NCBI GenBank assembly: GCA_030066195.1
Contig: JASJCB010000048.1
Location: 1-64,000 of the forward strand
DNA length: 64,000 bases
Source of the DNA: Acidobacteriota bacterium
GTDB lineage: Bacteria; Acidobacteriota; Holophagae; Acanthopleuribacterales; Acanthopleuribacteraceae
Direction of reading: 5' to 3'
The notes below the pieces were generated by a model that made no database searches, was not told the DNA's origin, and was given only the letters and a program-made list of their open reading frames with translations. The position numbers and the translations under genes are program-made. Of this stretch, positions 1 through 8,981 are shown in pieces (positions within the stretch are counted from its first letter, which is position 1; each line of letters starts with the position of its first letter).

Positions 1-110
1 TCACCCTGCCCGAACTTATTGAGATGTTGCCCGACAAGAGGCTCTCCGGACCTTTTCGAAGCCTGCTCTCGGGTCATCATTCGGCTTCTGCATGTCATGC
101 CTTCCGGCTA
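1..110. other. Window edge without a supported gene
   Basis: One plus-strand frame is open from the window edge and runs past this stretch into the 3' end of the sensor kinase gene on the other strand, but its translation matches nothing I recognise. It may be the tail of a convergent gene cut by the window edge, or noncoding sequence downstream of the sensor kinase. Confidence 0.3.
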
Positions 111-2363
111 TTACGGTCCCTTCCAGCCGGTAACCTCTTGGATGGTTTCCAGTAGCACTTTGGTGGAGACCGGTTTCATGAGGTAGCGGCGAATGCCCAG
201 GTCTTGAAGATTGTGCTCCAACTCTTCGCCGCCGTAACCGCTGATCAGGATGATGGGGATCGAGGGACGCGCCACGTGAACGGCCTCGGCCAGGCGGGTG
301 CCGCGCATATCCGGCATGCGTTGGTCGGTGATGACCAGGTCGAATTGGTCCATATCCTGTTTGAAATGTACCAGCGCCGCGCTGCCGCTGTTGCGCACGG
401 TCACCTGGCAGTGATGTCGTTCCAGGATGCCTCGCAGCATGTTGGTGATGTCTTGTTCGTCGTCCACCAACAGGATGCGCAGTTTGCCCGATGGTTTTTC
501 CACGGGGGTTTCCGCGATCAGCGGCAGGTAGACCTCGATCACGGTACCGCCGTCCGGCGGGCCGGTAAGCAGCACCTCGCCGCCCAGTTTGCGGCAGATT
601 TTGTCGACCACGGTCAGCCCCATCCCCAGGTGGCTGTTGTCCTTGCGGGAGAAAAACGGCATCGTCGCGTGCGGCAGGTCTTTTTCTCCGATACCCGGCC
701 CGTTGTCATAGAAGCGCAGCAAGGCGTAATTGCCTTCCTTCAAATTATTGAAACGGGTGATATCGCGTACCGGCAATTCAAAGCGCTCCAGGGCAATGTC
801 CAGGCGACCCTTTTGGATGCCCAATGCCTCGAAAGTGTTCTGGGCGATATTCAGCATCATCAACGAGACCATGTTCGGGTCGGCCATGACACACTCACCG
901 CTGAAGTCGCCGATGTGGCGGGCAACGCGGATGCCGGCCGGGGCCAGGCTTTCGATGAGTTTCAAGGTATCTCCGGCCACCTGCTGAATATCCACCGGGG
1001 TAAGGCTCATCTTGCGCTTGCTTTTGGCATAGATATTCTCGATCAAGCCCCGGGCCTTATGAGTCGCTTCCAGCACGTGGTTCAGGGAATCCGTCGCGGG
1101 GCTGCCCGCCGGCAGGTCCGACATGGCAATTTCCGTATAGCCGATCATGGGCGAGAGCAGGTTGGAGAAATCGTGGGCGATGCTGGAAGCCAGGGCGTTG
1201 AGGGTCTCTCGCTGGTGGGCGCGATAACGGTGATGGAGGGACGCTTCGAGTCCAGGCTCGTCTCCACCCTTGTCTTGGGATCGGATGAAACCCAGGTACA
1301 GGTCCGATTCCCCCAATTCCAGCCGGGCGAGGAACAGATTGACCACAAAAGTCGTGCCGCCCTTTGCCCTGGCCGTGGCCTCCACTTGCCGACCCGTGGG
1401 AGGAACGGCGCGGAGGAAGGGCTCCAGGTCGTCCATGCCGGACTCGCGGAACAGCGAGTTGACGCGTACGCCGAAGACCTCGGTCTGGGAGTAACCGAAC
1501 AATTTTTCGCCGGCCGGGTTGATGCTTTCGATGATGCCGCTTTCATTGGTAATGAAGAGGGCATGGGGCAGGGCGTCGATAACGTTGCGCAGGCGCGTCT
1601 CATTGAAGCGCAGTTTTCGTTCCAGGGCGACTCGTTCGGTGACGTCCCGCGCCGCGCCGAAGACCTGGTTCATCCCGGGAATGGCCGCAAGGCTCCATTC
1701 CACAACGGCATACGAGCCTTCGCCGCGACGGAAGCGATAGGTGAAACCGGCGCCGGCCTTTTCGTCCATCAGGTGCTGCCAGTCTCGGCGGCAAGCTTCC
1801 TGTTCGTCGGGATGGACGAATTCGAAAAAACCCCGGCCGATCAAGGCTTCCGCTCGATACCCCATGGTCAGACCGAAGGCGGGGTTGGTTTTCTGGAAGG
1901 TCCCTTTGCCGTCCAGCACACATAACATCTCTAAAGCCAGCGTAAAGAAATAACCCAGGTCGCGGTCGCGACGCTCGCGTTGGATTTCATGCCGCCGTTC
2001 CTCCAGGATGCGAATACCCAACTCGGCCAGGCGATTGATGCCCTCATCGGTGTCGATCACCAGATCGCGAATCCCCCGATTGAGCACCTGCAAACTGACC
2101 CGATCGGCCCCGGTTTTGCTGAGCAGAATCAAGGGCGGCCGCGGGTCCTGGGAACGGGTCAATTCCACCACGTCCAGGGCGGTCCCTTCATCGATAGAGG
2201 TCTCGGTGACAATGAGATCCCAAGCCCGGGCCGTCAACAACTCTTGAACCTGGTCAGCCGTGGATGCGCTGACCAGATGCGCCTTGGGAAACGTCTCTTC
2301 CAAAATGCGGCGTGCCCGGCTGGTATCCGGCGTTCGCGCCTCGGCCAACAGAATCGATGTCAT
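111..2363 (-). CDS. Hybrid sensor histidine kinase (REC-PAS-PAS-HisKA-HATPase-REC)
   Basis: A 750-residue cytoplasmic hybrid two-component kinase with no membrane segment. Residues 1-120 form a receiver-like fold whose phospho-acceptor is altered (VTET where VTD is usual), so it is probably a pseudo-receiver. Two PAS folds follow (about 130-370). The H box reads AHDFSNLLSPMIGY near residue 396, the N box MMLNIAQNTFEAL, and the G boxes DNGPGIG and GMGLTVV. A C-terminal receiver (about 630-750) has the DD pair in LLVDDE, the acceptor Asp in VITDQRMPDM and a conserved Lys in LMKPVS. Known for the family: autophosphorylation at His and relay to the terminal Asp. With no output domain, signalling presumably passes to another protein. 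The ATG start has AAGG just upstream. No partner gene is adjacent, so the stimulus cannot be inferred. Confidence 0.93.
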   Translation of the reverse strand: MTSILLAEARTPDTSRARRILEETFPKAHLVSASTADQVQELLTARAWDLIVTETSIDEGTALDVVELTRSQDPRPPLILLSKTGADRVSLQVLNRGIRDLVIDTDEGINRLAELGIRILEERRHEIQRERRDRDLGYFFTLALEMLCVLDGKGTFQKTNPAFGLTMGYRAEALIGRGFFEFVHPDEQEACRRDWQHLMDEKAGAGFTYRFRRGEGSYAVVEWSLAAIPGMNQVFGAARDVTERVALERKLRFNETRLRNVIDALPHALFITNESGIIESINPAGEKLFGYSQTEVFGVRVNSLFRESGMDDLEPFLRAVPPTGRQVEATARAKGGTTFVVNLFLARLELGESDLYLGFIRSQDKGGDEPGLEASLHHRYRAHQRETLNALASSIAHDFSNLLSPMIGYTEIAMSDLPAGSPATDSLNHVLEATHKARGLIENIYAKSKRKMSLTPVDIQQVAGDTLKLIESLAPAGIRVARHIGDFSGECVMADPNMVSLMMLNIAQNTFEALGIQKGRLDIALERFELPVRDITRFNNLKEGNYALLRFYDNGPGIGEKDLPHATMPFFSRKDNSHLGMGLTVVDKICRKLGGEVLLTGPPDGGTVIEVYLPLIAETPVEKPSGKLRILLVDDEQDITNMLRGILERHHCQVTVRNSGSAALVHFKQDMDQFDLVITDQRMPDMRGTRLAEAVHVARPSIPIILISGYGGEELEHNLQDLGIRRYLMKPVSTKVLLETIQEVTGWKGP

Positions 2364-2447
2364 AACCTTACCCCTGGTGAATCTCTGAATTCAAGCGGGT
2401 ATCCGGGTGCCGCGGGCTTTATGGGTAGCCTTGAAACCCTTGCGTAG

Positions 2448-2490
2448 GTGATCATGATCACAGAGTAGCAAAACAAGCTGCAAGCTTCAA
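2448..2490 (-). promoter_or_regulatory. Predicted promoter with palindrome at the start site, upstream of the hybrid kinase
   Basis: Read on the minus strand, TTGAAG (2485-2490) and TACTCT (2462-2467) are separated by 17 nt. The perfect 14-bp palindrome GTGATCATGATCAC (2448-2461) lies directly at the expected transcription start, a usual place for a repressor operator. The promoter match is moderate; the palindrome is exact. Confidence 0.4.
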
Positions 2491-2528
2491 GTTGCCAGTT
2501 ACAGCTTACATTTGTCCACAGCTTTTTT

Positions 2529-2858
2529 TTAGGGTATTTGATTGTGAAATGTAGATCGAGAGTACGGTTCCTTGAGCATGTCCGCGGGCGTTGTTAGCAC
2601 CTGCCCCTCGGTGGCAAGCTCAAGCACACCCTGCTTGTCCCGGCTCAGGGCGAGTCGCTCGTAGAGGCTCGTGTCGTACTGACGCCGCAGTTCCCGCAGT
2701 GACCAATTCTGTCTAGTGGCCTCGATCTCATAAAAGCGCCGCTTATCGACGTTCTTGATACCCGTAAGGAAGACATAGTGGGACCAGCTTAGCGAAAAGG
2801 AGAGCTGAGCCGTTTGGAAATCTAAGGTGCCGCCCTCCCTGGCCACGCGCATTCGCAA
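2529..2858 (-). pseudogene. Fragment of a DUF1016 / YhcG-type nuclease gene
   Basis: The 109-residue frame matches only the N-terminal DUF1016 domain of the YhcG family: LSWSHY, FYEIEATRQNWSLRELRRQ and SLYERLALSRDKQGVLEL are its hallmark helices. Family members are about 340-380 residues and end in a PD-(D/E)XK nuclease domain. Here the C-terminal nuclease half is absent, and the N-terminus is cut three codons after an in-frame stop. The available start is only a TTG. It is a remnant, probably of a defence-type or mobile gene. Its broken 5' end abuts the broken 5' end of the fragment on the other strand. Confidence 0.7.
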
Positions 2859-3195
2859 GACGGACCTTCAATTCCTGCCCATGATCAAGGTTCGCGACCG
2901 CACGGGCAAGGAGCACGACCCCGGCATCCAAATGGCCGAGGATCTGATCCACAGACGCATCCCGGAAGAGGGCTTGACCGCTGTGCTTGGCAATAACCAG
3001 CGGGCGCGCCTGCGGCAGATCATCCTGAACACCGGCGGTTATCCCCGCGAAATACTACAACTCCTGCAAGAGTTGCTGCTCTCCGACGATTTTCCGGTCA
3101 GCGACATGGAATTCCGCCGCGCCATGAATATTTTCACCGATCCCTTCGAGAACATGGTCTACAACCGAAACCCCAAAAATTGGGTGATCACATAG
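2827..3195 (+). pseudogene. C-terminal fragment of a P-loop ATPase
   Basis: The 122-residue frame resembles the C-terminal helical region of bacterial P-loop ATPases of the ORC/Cdc6-like kind (ILNTGGYPREILQLLQELL, then a winged-helix-like lead-in). No Walker A or B motif is present because everything upstream is missing: an in-frame TGA lies at 2806-2808. The first residues overlap the inverted DUF1016 remnant, so the real homology starts near 2860. The family assignment is tentative; the truncation is clear. Confidence 0.4.
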
Positions 3196-3436
3196 CCGGC
3201 GAAGAACGGGACCTCAGTAACCAAGAAGCCTGACGAACCCGATACACGGCAAATCCGTGGTTAATGCCCGGATTCCCTCATGCCGATCCGCTTTCAGCAT
3301 CCTTCAGAGGCGAAGACATTTCACCCAACGGCTGCAATTACGAATGCGAAGGGTTCGCTCATAAAGTAGAAATTATCTCAGGCCGATAGATCAATGGAGC
3401 CCTGTCCGGGCTAAGCTAGAGATCAAGTGAAGGTGT

Positions 3437-6400
3437 ATGCAGCTTACATCCGGTTACGAAATTACCGCAAGGTGCCATGAAAGCAGCCGTTCCTTGATCT
3501 ATCGCGGCTATCACACGGATGATCGTCGTCCTGTCATTATCAAGGCGCCCTCGGAGGAAACGAGTCATCCCGGTAAGCTGATGCAACTGCGCCGGGAATA
3601 TGAAATCGGGCGGAAAATGAACAGCCCTCATGTGATTGCCTATTATGACCTGATCTCTTTCGACGGCAGCCAGGCCATCGTCATGGAAGATTTCGGGGCG
3701 GAAGCGCTAAGTCGGCATATTCCACCGGAAGGGCTGGAGCCCGAAGCATTCCTGAAGCTCGCGGTACAAATCGTGGCGGGCCTTGAAGCCATTCACAACC
3801 AACATGTGATTCATAAGGATGTCAAACCGAGCAATTTGGTGATCGAGGGCGGTAGGGTGAAATGGATCGATTTCGGCCTTTCCTCACTCTTCACCCGGGA
3901 AACCATGACAACCGTCAGCCCCGGCATGCTGCAGGGCACGCCGGCCTATATCTCCCCGGAGCAGACCGGCCGCATGAACCGGGGGATCGACTATCGCAGC
4001 GACTTTTATTCGTTGGGCATCACCTTCTACCAGATGCTTACCGGTTCGCCCTGCTTTACCTCGCAAGACCCCATGGAACTGGTTCACCAGCATATTGCCA
4101 AAGAACCCATACCGGCTCATACGATCAAGCCTTCGATTCCCCGCGTGGTTTCCGACATTGTGCTGAAGTTACTGGCCAAGGAACCGGAACACCGTTACCA
4201 AAGCGTGGCCGGTCTCGAGGCGGACCTGGAACGGTGTCTGCACGATATGGACTCGCCGGCTTCGCTCAGTTTCCCGCTGGGGAGCAGGGATGTCTCGCAC
4301 CTGTTCCTCATACCCGACAAACTCTATGGTCGGGAAAAGGAGTTGCGGGTTATTGATGATTGCTTGGAGGCCGTAACCTCCGGCGTCCCGGAATTCCTGC
4401 TGATCACAGGGCCCTCCGGTGCGGGCAAAAGCATGCTCGTCAATGAGATCCGAGGACCGCTTACCGGTCGGCGTGGTTATTTTACAAGCGGAAAGTTCGA
4501 CGAACTCAACCGGGATGTGGCCTACAGCGCGATCAGCAAAGCGTTCGGCGAACTGGTCAAACAGATCCTGGGCGAAAGCGGCCGCGAGCTCAAACGTTGG
4601 CGTCGGCATCTGGAAGATGCCTTGGGTGATCATGCCGCGGTATTGTCGGACATCTTCCCCGAACTCTCATTATTGGTGGACCCCGGTAAACCGCCGCCGG
4701 CATTGGGTCCCCGGGAAACCACGAATCGGTTGAACCGCGCCTTCAGTCAATTCGTGGGGGTATGCGCACGCGCGGAGCATCCGCTGGTGCTTTTCATCGA
4801 CGATCTGCAATGGGCCGACCCCGCCTCATTGCAACTCATAGAGGCCTTGGTGGGAGAACGGAGCAAACATCATTTATTGCTCATCGGCGCCTATCGCGAC
4901 AACGAAATCGGCCCGGGCCATGCCCTCGCCGGAGTTCTGACCTCGCTCACGGAAAAGGGTTGCCGTCCTCGTGAACTGAAGCCGGCACCCCTGCAGCAAG
5001 ATCACCTCGCCCAATTGACGGCCGATACGCTTCATGCTGAACTCCAGGCGGTCGAGCCCCTGGCCCGGAACATTTTCGCCAAAACCGGCGGTAATCCTTT
5101 TTTTGCCGTGACCTTCCTCAAGAGCCTCTACCAGGAAGGGCTGATCCGGTTCGATCACGCAACAGGCTCCTGGCGGTGGGATCTGGACCAAATCAGCCAA
5201 TTGGCCTCCTCTCCCAATGTGGTGACCTTCCTGCTGGAACGATTGCGCCGGTTGCCCAAGCCGGCCGTGCATTTATCGGCCCTGGCCTCTTGCATCGGGG
5301 ATCGCTTCGATTTGAGGACGCTGGCCGCTTTGGCCGGGCGCACCATGCAGGAAACGCTTACCGACTTATGGCCCGCCATGGAAAACGAAATCGTGGCGCC
5401 CCTGAACCACCATCACCTCATTCACGAATCGTCGGGTCCCTCCTTACCGGACGCTTTCGCCGATATCGACATCCACTTTCGCTTCCAACACGACCGTGTC
5501 CGGGAAGCAGCCTATTGTATGCTTGACGAATCGGAGCGGCAAAACGCACATTACCGCATCGGTCGCGCTCTGCTCGCGGGCTTAAAGGAAGAAGAGGTTC
5601 GCGAGCGGCTTTTCGAAATTACCGGTCACCTCAACGAGGCGAAGTCCCTGCAGGCCGGCTGCGAAGAGCGCCTGGAACTGTGCCGCCTGAACCTTGCCGC
5701 CGGGGCCAAAGCCGCCGCGTCCTCCGCCTTCGAGCAGGCTTTGAACCATCTCACCCATGCCATGGACCTGTTGCCCGAAGATCCCTGGCGCACGGATTAT
5801 TCCCTGGCCTTTTCCACCGCCTTCGACCGTTGCCGTTACGCCTTTATCTGCGGCGAGCTGGAAACGGCGGAACCCCTGCGCGACCTACTGCTTGCCCGCG
5901 CCGAGACCAGGTTCGACCGGGCGAGGGTCTTCGAGATGTGCATGGCCAATTACATTTTGAAGGGGGCGATCGAGGACGCCGCCGAAGCGGGTTTTCAGGC
6001 CTTGCGCCTGCTGGGTGTCCGCCTGAGCCTGAATCCCGGCAGATTTGCTCTCCTGCTGGAAACGAGACGCGTCAATCGTCTATTGGCGGGCAGATCCGTC
6101 GATGATCTGGCCCGGCTCCCGCTTCTGGACAACCCCGAGGCCGAACTGATCATCCGCATTTTGATGAGTTTGGTAACCCCCGCCTACGCACAGGGTCGGG
6201 AACGTTTTTTATGTGTGATCATTTTGAAACGCCTGGCTCTGACGCTGCGTTACGGAATGAATCCGCTTACCCCTAACACGTTTGCCCATTATGGGATTGT
6301 CCTCGCCCTGCGAGGAGAATTGGATCAAGCCATTGCCTATACCCAATTGGCATTAACGCTCCAAAAGCGTTTCGGCGACCCCTTTGTAGGGGCCAGGGTT

Positions 6401-8914
6401 TATCAAACCCATACTGTGTTGGGGCTTGGCTGGAAGCAACACCGCCGCCGTCTTGGGCCCGGTTTCCTGAAAGTCATGGAATTGGCGCGTCAATCCGGGG
6501 ATATGGTTTATCAGGTCTACGGGTCGATGGGTTTCATCTACTGGAATCCGTCACCCGACCTGGCTTCTATCATTGCGAGTTCGGAGCGGCACCTGGACTT
6601 TATCCGCGAAGCCAACTTCCCGGATATCTTGGATCCGGCGTTGGTTTTCCACCATTTTCACCTCAGCCTGCGCGGTGAAACAGAGCATCCCCTGTCCCTC
6701 AGTCGGGAGGGTTTTCAGGAAGACGCGTTATTGCAGAGAACGAAAGACTCCCAGTTCAACATGGGGTTCATTGCCTACCACATTATCAAACTGCGGTTGT
6801 GTTGTATCTACGGCGATTACGAAAAGGGAGTCGAACACTTCCGCGAAGCGACCGGGCCCGGCGGTTGGTTGGGCACCCCCCTCCTGGCCGAGCTTTGCTT
6901 CTATGGATTCCTCGCGCGGGCCGCGTCGGCCCGTAATGCCTCGCCGGCTAAACGCGCATCGACTTTGAGAGAATTGAAGGGCGCCCGTCGACAGATGGAG
7001 CAATGGGCTGCCCAAGCGCCGAATAATTTCCTGTGCTGCCTGAAGCTGATGGAAGCGGAGACGGCCCGGCTCAAAGACCGGCTGGGCGAAGCGCCGGCCT
7101 GCTACAACCAGGCCGTCGAGGCCGCCCGGGAAAACGACTATCCTTACCTGGAGGCATTGGTCCATGAACATGCCGCCGCTTTTTACCTGAACTGGGGTGA
7201 TCACAAGGGCGCGGCCGGCCACTTGGAAGATGCTTTGCGATGTTACCGGATTTGGGGAGCCGAGGCCAAGGTAACCTGGATGAGGCAGCATTACGCTCAT
7301 TTATTACAACGGGAGTCTCCCGGCAATCGGGAAGCTTTCACCCTGGAATCGGACACTATTTCAGCGACAACCACGCTCACCTTGACGGAGGCGCCGACTG
7401 TTTTCAGCGAAAGCGAACACAGCACCCACGGGACCTCCTCGGATGGGGGCATCTCCACCGGAAGTGCCGATAACCTGGATTACAGATCGGTGCTCAAATC
7501 CTCGCTGGCCATTGCCGGCGAAATTACCTCGGATGCCTTTTTGGCAAAAATGATGATGATTACCATCGAAAACGCGGGGGCGTCTCGGGGCATCCTGGTC
7601 TTGGATCGGCTGGGTTCATTGCAGGTCGCGGCAACCGCCGGCGTCGATCAAAGGGAACTCCCCGAGGAGGGCCGGCCGTTGGATGAGGATTCTCTCCTAC
7701 CGCTGTCCATCGTCCGTTTCGTGCTGGGCTCCGGCAACCGGGTCTTGCTGGCCGACGCCGCACAAGATCGTGGTTTCGGCCAGGACCCTTATATCCAAAA
7801 CCAGGCGGTATGCTCGGTCTTGTGTCTGCCCATCGTGAGGAACCGGCGCACACTGGGCGTGTTATACCTGGAAAACACCCTGGTAAAAAATGCCTTCACC
7901 ACGCAACGCATCGAGGTGTTGAAGGTCCTCCTGAACCAGGCCGTGGTGTCGCTGGAAAACGCCATGCTTTACCAGGATGCCAAAAACGCGGAAGCACGCT
8001 TGTCCGCCCTCAACGATGAGCTGGAGGCCCGGGTGCAACAACGCACCGCCGCCTTGGAGGCCGCCCAAAAGGAACTGGTAGAAAGCGCCCATGCGGCCGG
8101 CATGGCCTCCGTCGCCACCTCCGTGCTTCACAATGTGGGAAATGTCCTCAATCCCATCACCATATCCAGCCAGATGATCATGGAAACCATCGAGGGATCG
8201 AAGATGCGAGGCATTGCCGCGGTCAACCGATTGTTGGACCAACACCGGGATCATCTGGCCGATTTTTTTACGGATCACCCCAAAGGGAAGAAACTGGTCG
8301 ATTATTTCCTCAAATTGGAGCGAGCATTTGAAGAGGAGAACCAAAAACTGCGCACCAATGCTTCCCGGTTGGTAGACAAGGTAAACGCCGTCAGGGACGT
8401 CATCATGGCCCAGCAGGAATATGCCGTGGCCGGCGTGCATCATGAAGAACTCGTTTTGTGCCGGGTGGTGGAGGACGCCTTACTATTACAAGAAAGCTCA
8501 CTGGCCCGCCATGGCATTACCGTGGAAAAGCATTACCGGGGTGAACCGGTGGTTCGGGTGGACAAGGTAAAGCTGATCCACATTCTGTTCAACATTTTGA
8601 AAAATGCCGTGGAGGCCACGGAGGAATCGCGGGAAAAACGCATCACCATCAGGATTGAAGTAAGCGGGGAATCAGCCTCTGTCAAAATTTCAGATACGGG
8701 CCGCGGTATCAGCTCGGAGCAAATCGATTCTATATTTCAGCATGGTTTTACCACCAAGCAGGACGGTCATGGCTTCGGACTGCACAGCTGCGCCGTCGCC
8801 ATGACCGAAATGGGCGGCAATATGAAGGTTGAGAGTGCCGGGCCCGGTCGGGGAGCTTGCTTTATTCTTCTCTTTCCCTCAAACAGAAATATGGTGAGTC
8901 CTGGACAGCGGTAA
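3437..8914 (+). CDS. Ser/Thr kinase - AAA ATPase - GAF - histidine kinase fusion
   Basis: An 1825-residue soluble multidomain signalling protein. The Ser/Thr kinase (about 10-270) has Lys36 in VIIK, HKDVKPSNL as the catalytic loop and DFG in WIDFGLSS; the glycine loop is degenerate. A STAND/AAA_16 ATPase follows, with Walker A GPSGAGKS (about 325) and Walker B LVLFIDDLQWAD. Residues about 700-1310 are helical, TPR-like scaffold. A GAF domain (about 1360-1520) leads through a coiled coil to a histidine kinase with H box ATSVLHNVGNVLNP (about 1563), N box NILKNAVEATEE and G boxes DTGRGIS and GFGLHS. This architecture is known from cyanobacteria, myxobacteria and Acidobacteria. One chain therefore carries both Ser/Thr and His kinase chemistry. 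The ATG start has a weak GAAGG upstream. The next kinase begins 67 nt downstream and may share a transcript. Confidence 0.93.
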   Translation: MQLTSGYEITARCHESSRSLIYRGYHTDDRRPVIIKAPSEETSHPGKLMQLRREYEIGRKMNSPHVIAYYDLISFDGSQAIVMEDFGAEALSRHIPPEGLEPEAFLKLAVQIVAGLEAIHNQHVIHKDVKPSNLVIEGGRVKWIDFGLSSLFTRETMTTVSPGMLQGTPAYISPEQTGRMNRGIDYRSDFYSLGITFYQMLTGSPCFTSQDPMELVHQHIAKEPIPAHTIKPSIPRVVSDIVLKLLAKEPEHRYQSVAGLEADLERCLHDMDSPASLSFPLGSRDVSHLFLIPDKLYGREKELRVIDDCLEAVTSGVPEFLLITGPSGAGKSMLVNEIRGPLTGRRGYFTSGKFDELNRDVAYSAISKAFGELVKQILGESGRELKRWRRHLEDALGDHAAVLSDIFPELSLLVDPGKPPPALGPRETTNRLNRAFSQFVGVCARAEHPLVLFIDDLQWADPASLQLIEALVGERSKHHLLLIGAYRDNEIGPGHALAGVLTSLTEKGCRPRELKPAPLQQDHLAQLTADTLHAELQAVEPLARNIFAKTGGNPFFAVTFLKSLYQEGLIRFDHATGSWRWDLDQISQLASSPNVVTFLLERLRRLPKPAVHLSALASCIGDRFDLRTLAALAGRTMQETLTDLWPAMENEIVAPLNHHHLIHESSGPSLPDAFADIDIHFRFQHDRVREAAYCMLDESERQNAHYRIGRALLAGLKEEEVRERLFEITGHLNEAKSLQAGCEERLELCRLNLAAGAKAAASSAFEQALNHLTHAMDLLPEDPWRTDYSLAFSTAFDRCRYAFICGELETAEPLRDLLLARAETRFDRARVFEMCMANYILKGAIEDAAEAGFQALRLLGVRLSLNPGRFALLLETRRVNRLLAGRSVDDLARLPLLDNPEAELIIRILMSLVTPAYAQGRERFLCVIILKRLALTLRYGMNPLTPNTFAHYGIVLALRGELDQAIAYTQLALTLQKRFGDPFVGARVYQTHTVLGLGWKQHRRRLGPGFLKVMELARQSGDMVYQVYGSMGFIYWNPSPDLASIIASSERHLDFIREANFPDILDPALVFHHFHLSLRGETEHPLSLSREGFQEDALLQRTKDSQFNMGFIAYHIIKLRLCCIYGDYEKGVEHFREATGPGGWLGTPLLAELCFYGFLARAASARNASPAKRASTLRELKGARRQMEQWAAQAPNNFLCCLKLMEAETARLKDRLGEAPACYNQAVEAARENDYPYLEALVHEHAAAFYLNWGDHKGAAGHLEDALRCYRIWGAEAKVTWMRQHYAHLLQRESPGNREAFTLESDTISATTTLTLTEAPTVFSESEHSTHGTSSDGGISTGSADNLDYRSVLKSSLAIAGEITSDAFLAKMMMITIENAGASRGILVLDRLGSLQVAATAGVDQRELPEEGRPLDEDSLLPLSIVRFVLGSGNRVLLADAAQDRGFGQDPYIQNQAVCSVLCLPIVRNRRTLGVLYLENTLVKNAFTTQRIEVLKVLLNQAVVSLENAMLYQDAKNAEARLSALNDELEARVQQRTAALEAAQKELVESAHAAGMASVATSVLHNVGNVLNPITISSQMIMETIEGSKMRGIAAVNRLLDQHRDHLADFFTDHPKGKKLVDYFLKLERAFEEENQKLRTNASRLVDKVNAVRDVIMAQQEYAVAGVHHEELVLCRVVEDALLLQESSLARHGITVEKHYRGEPVVRVDKVKLIHILFNILKNAVEATEESREKRITIRIEVSGESASVKISDTGRGISSEQIDSIFQHGFTTKQDGHGFGLHSCAVAMTEMGGNMKVESAGPGRGACFILLFPSNRNMVSPGQR

Positions 8915-8981
8915 GTCCGTCCGCTAGAATCGGGTTTGCCTTTGCCGGCCCAAAACTGTTTATCCTGGAGAGACTTGGGGA

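Noticed and set aside
204..1925. Plus-strand frame of 573 codons opposite the hybrid sensor kinase
   Set aside because: A shadow of the kinase gene in a GC-rich genome; no domain or ribosome site.
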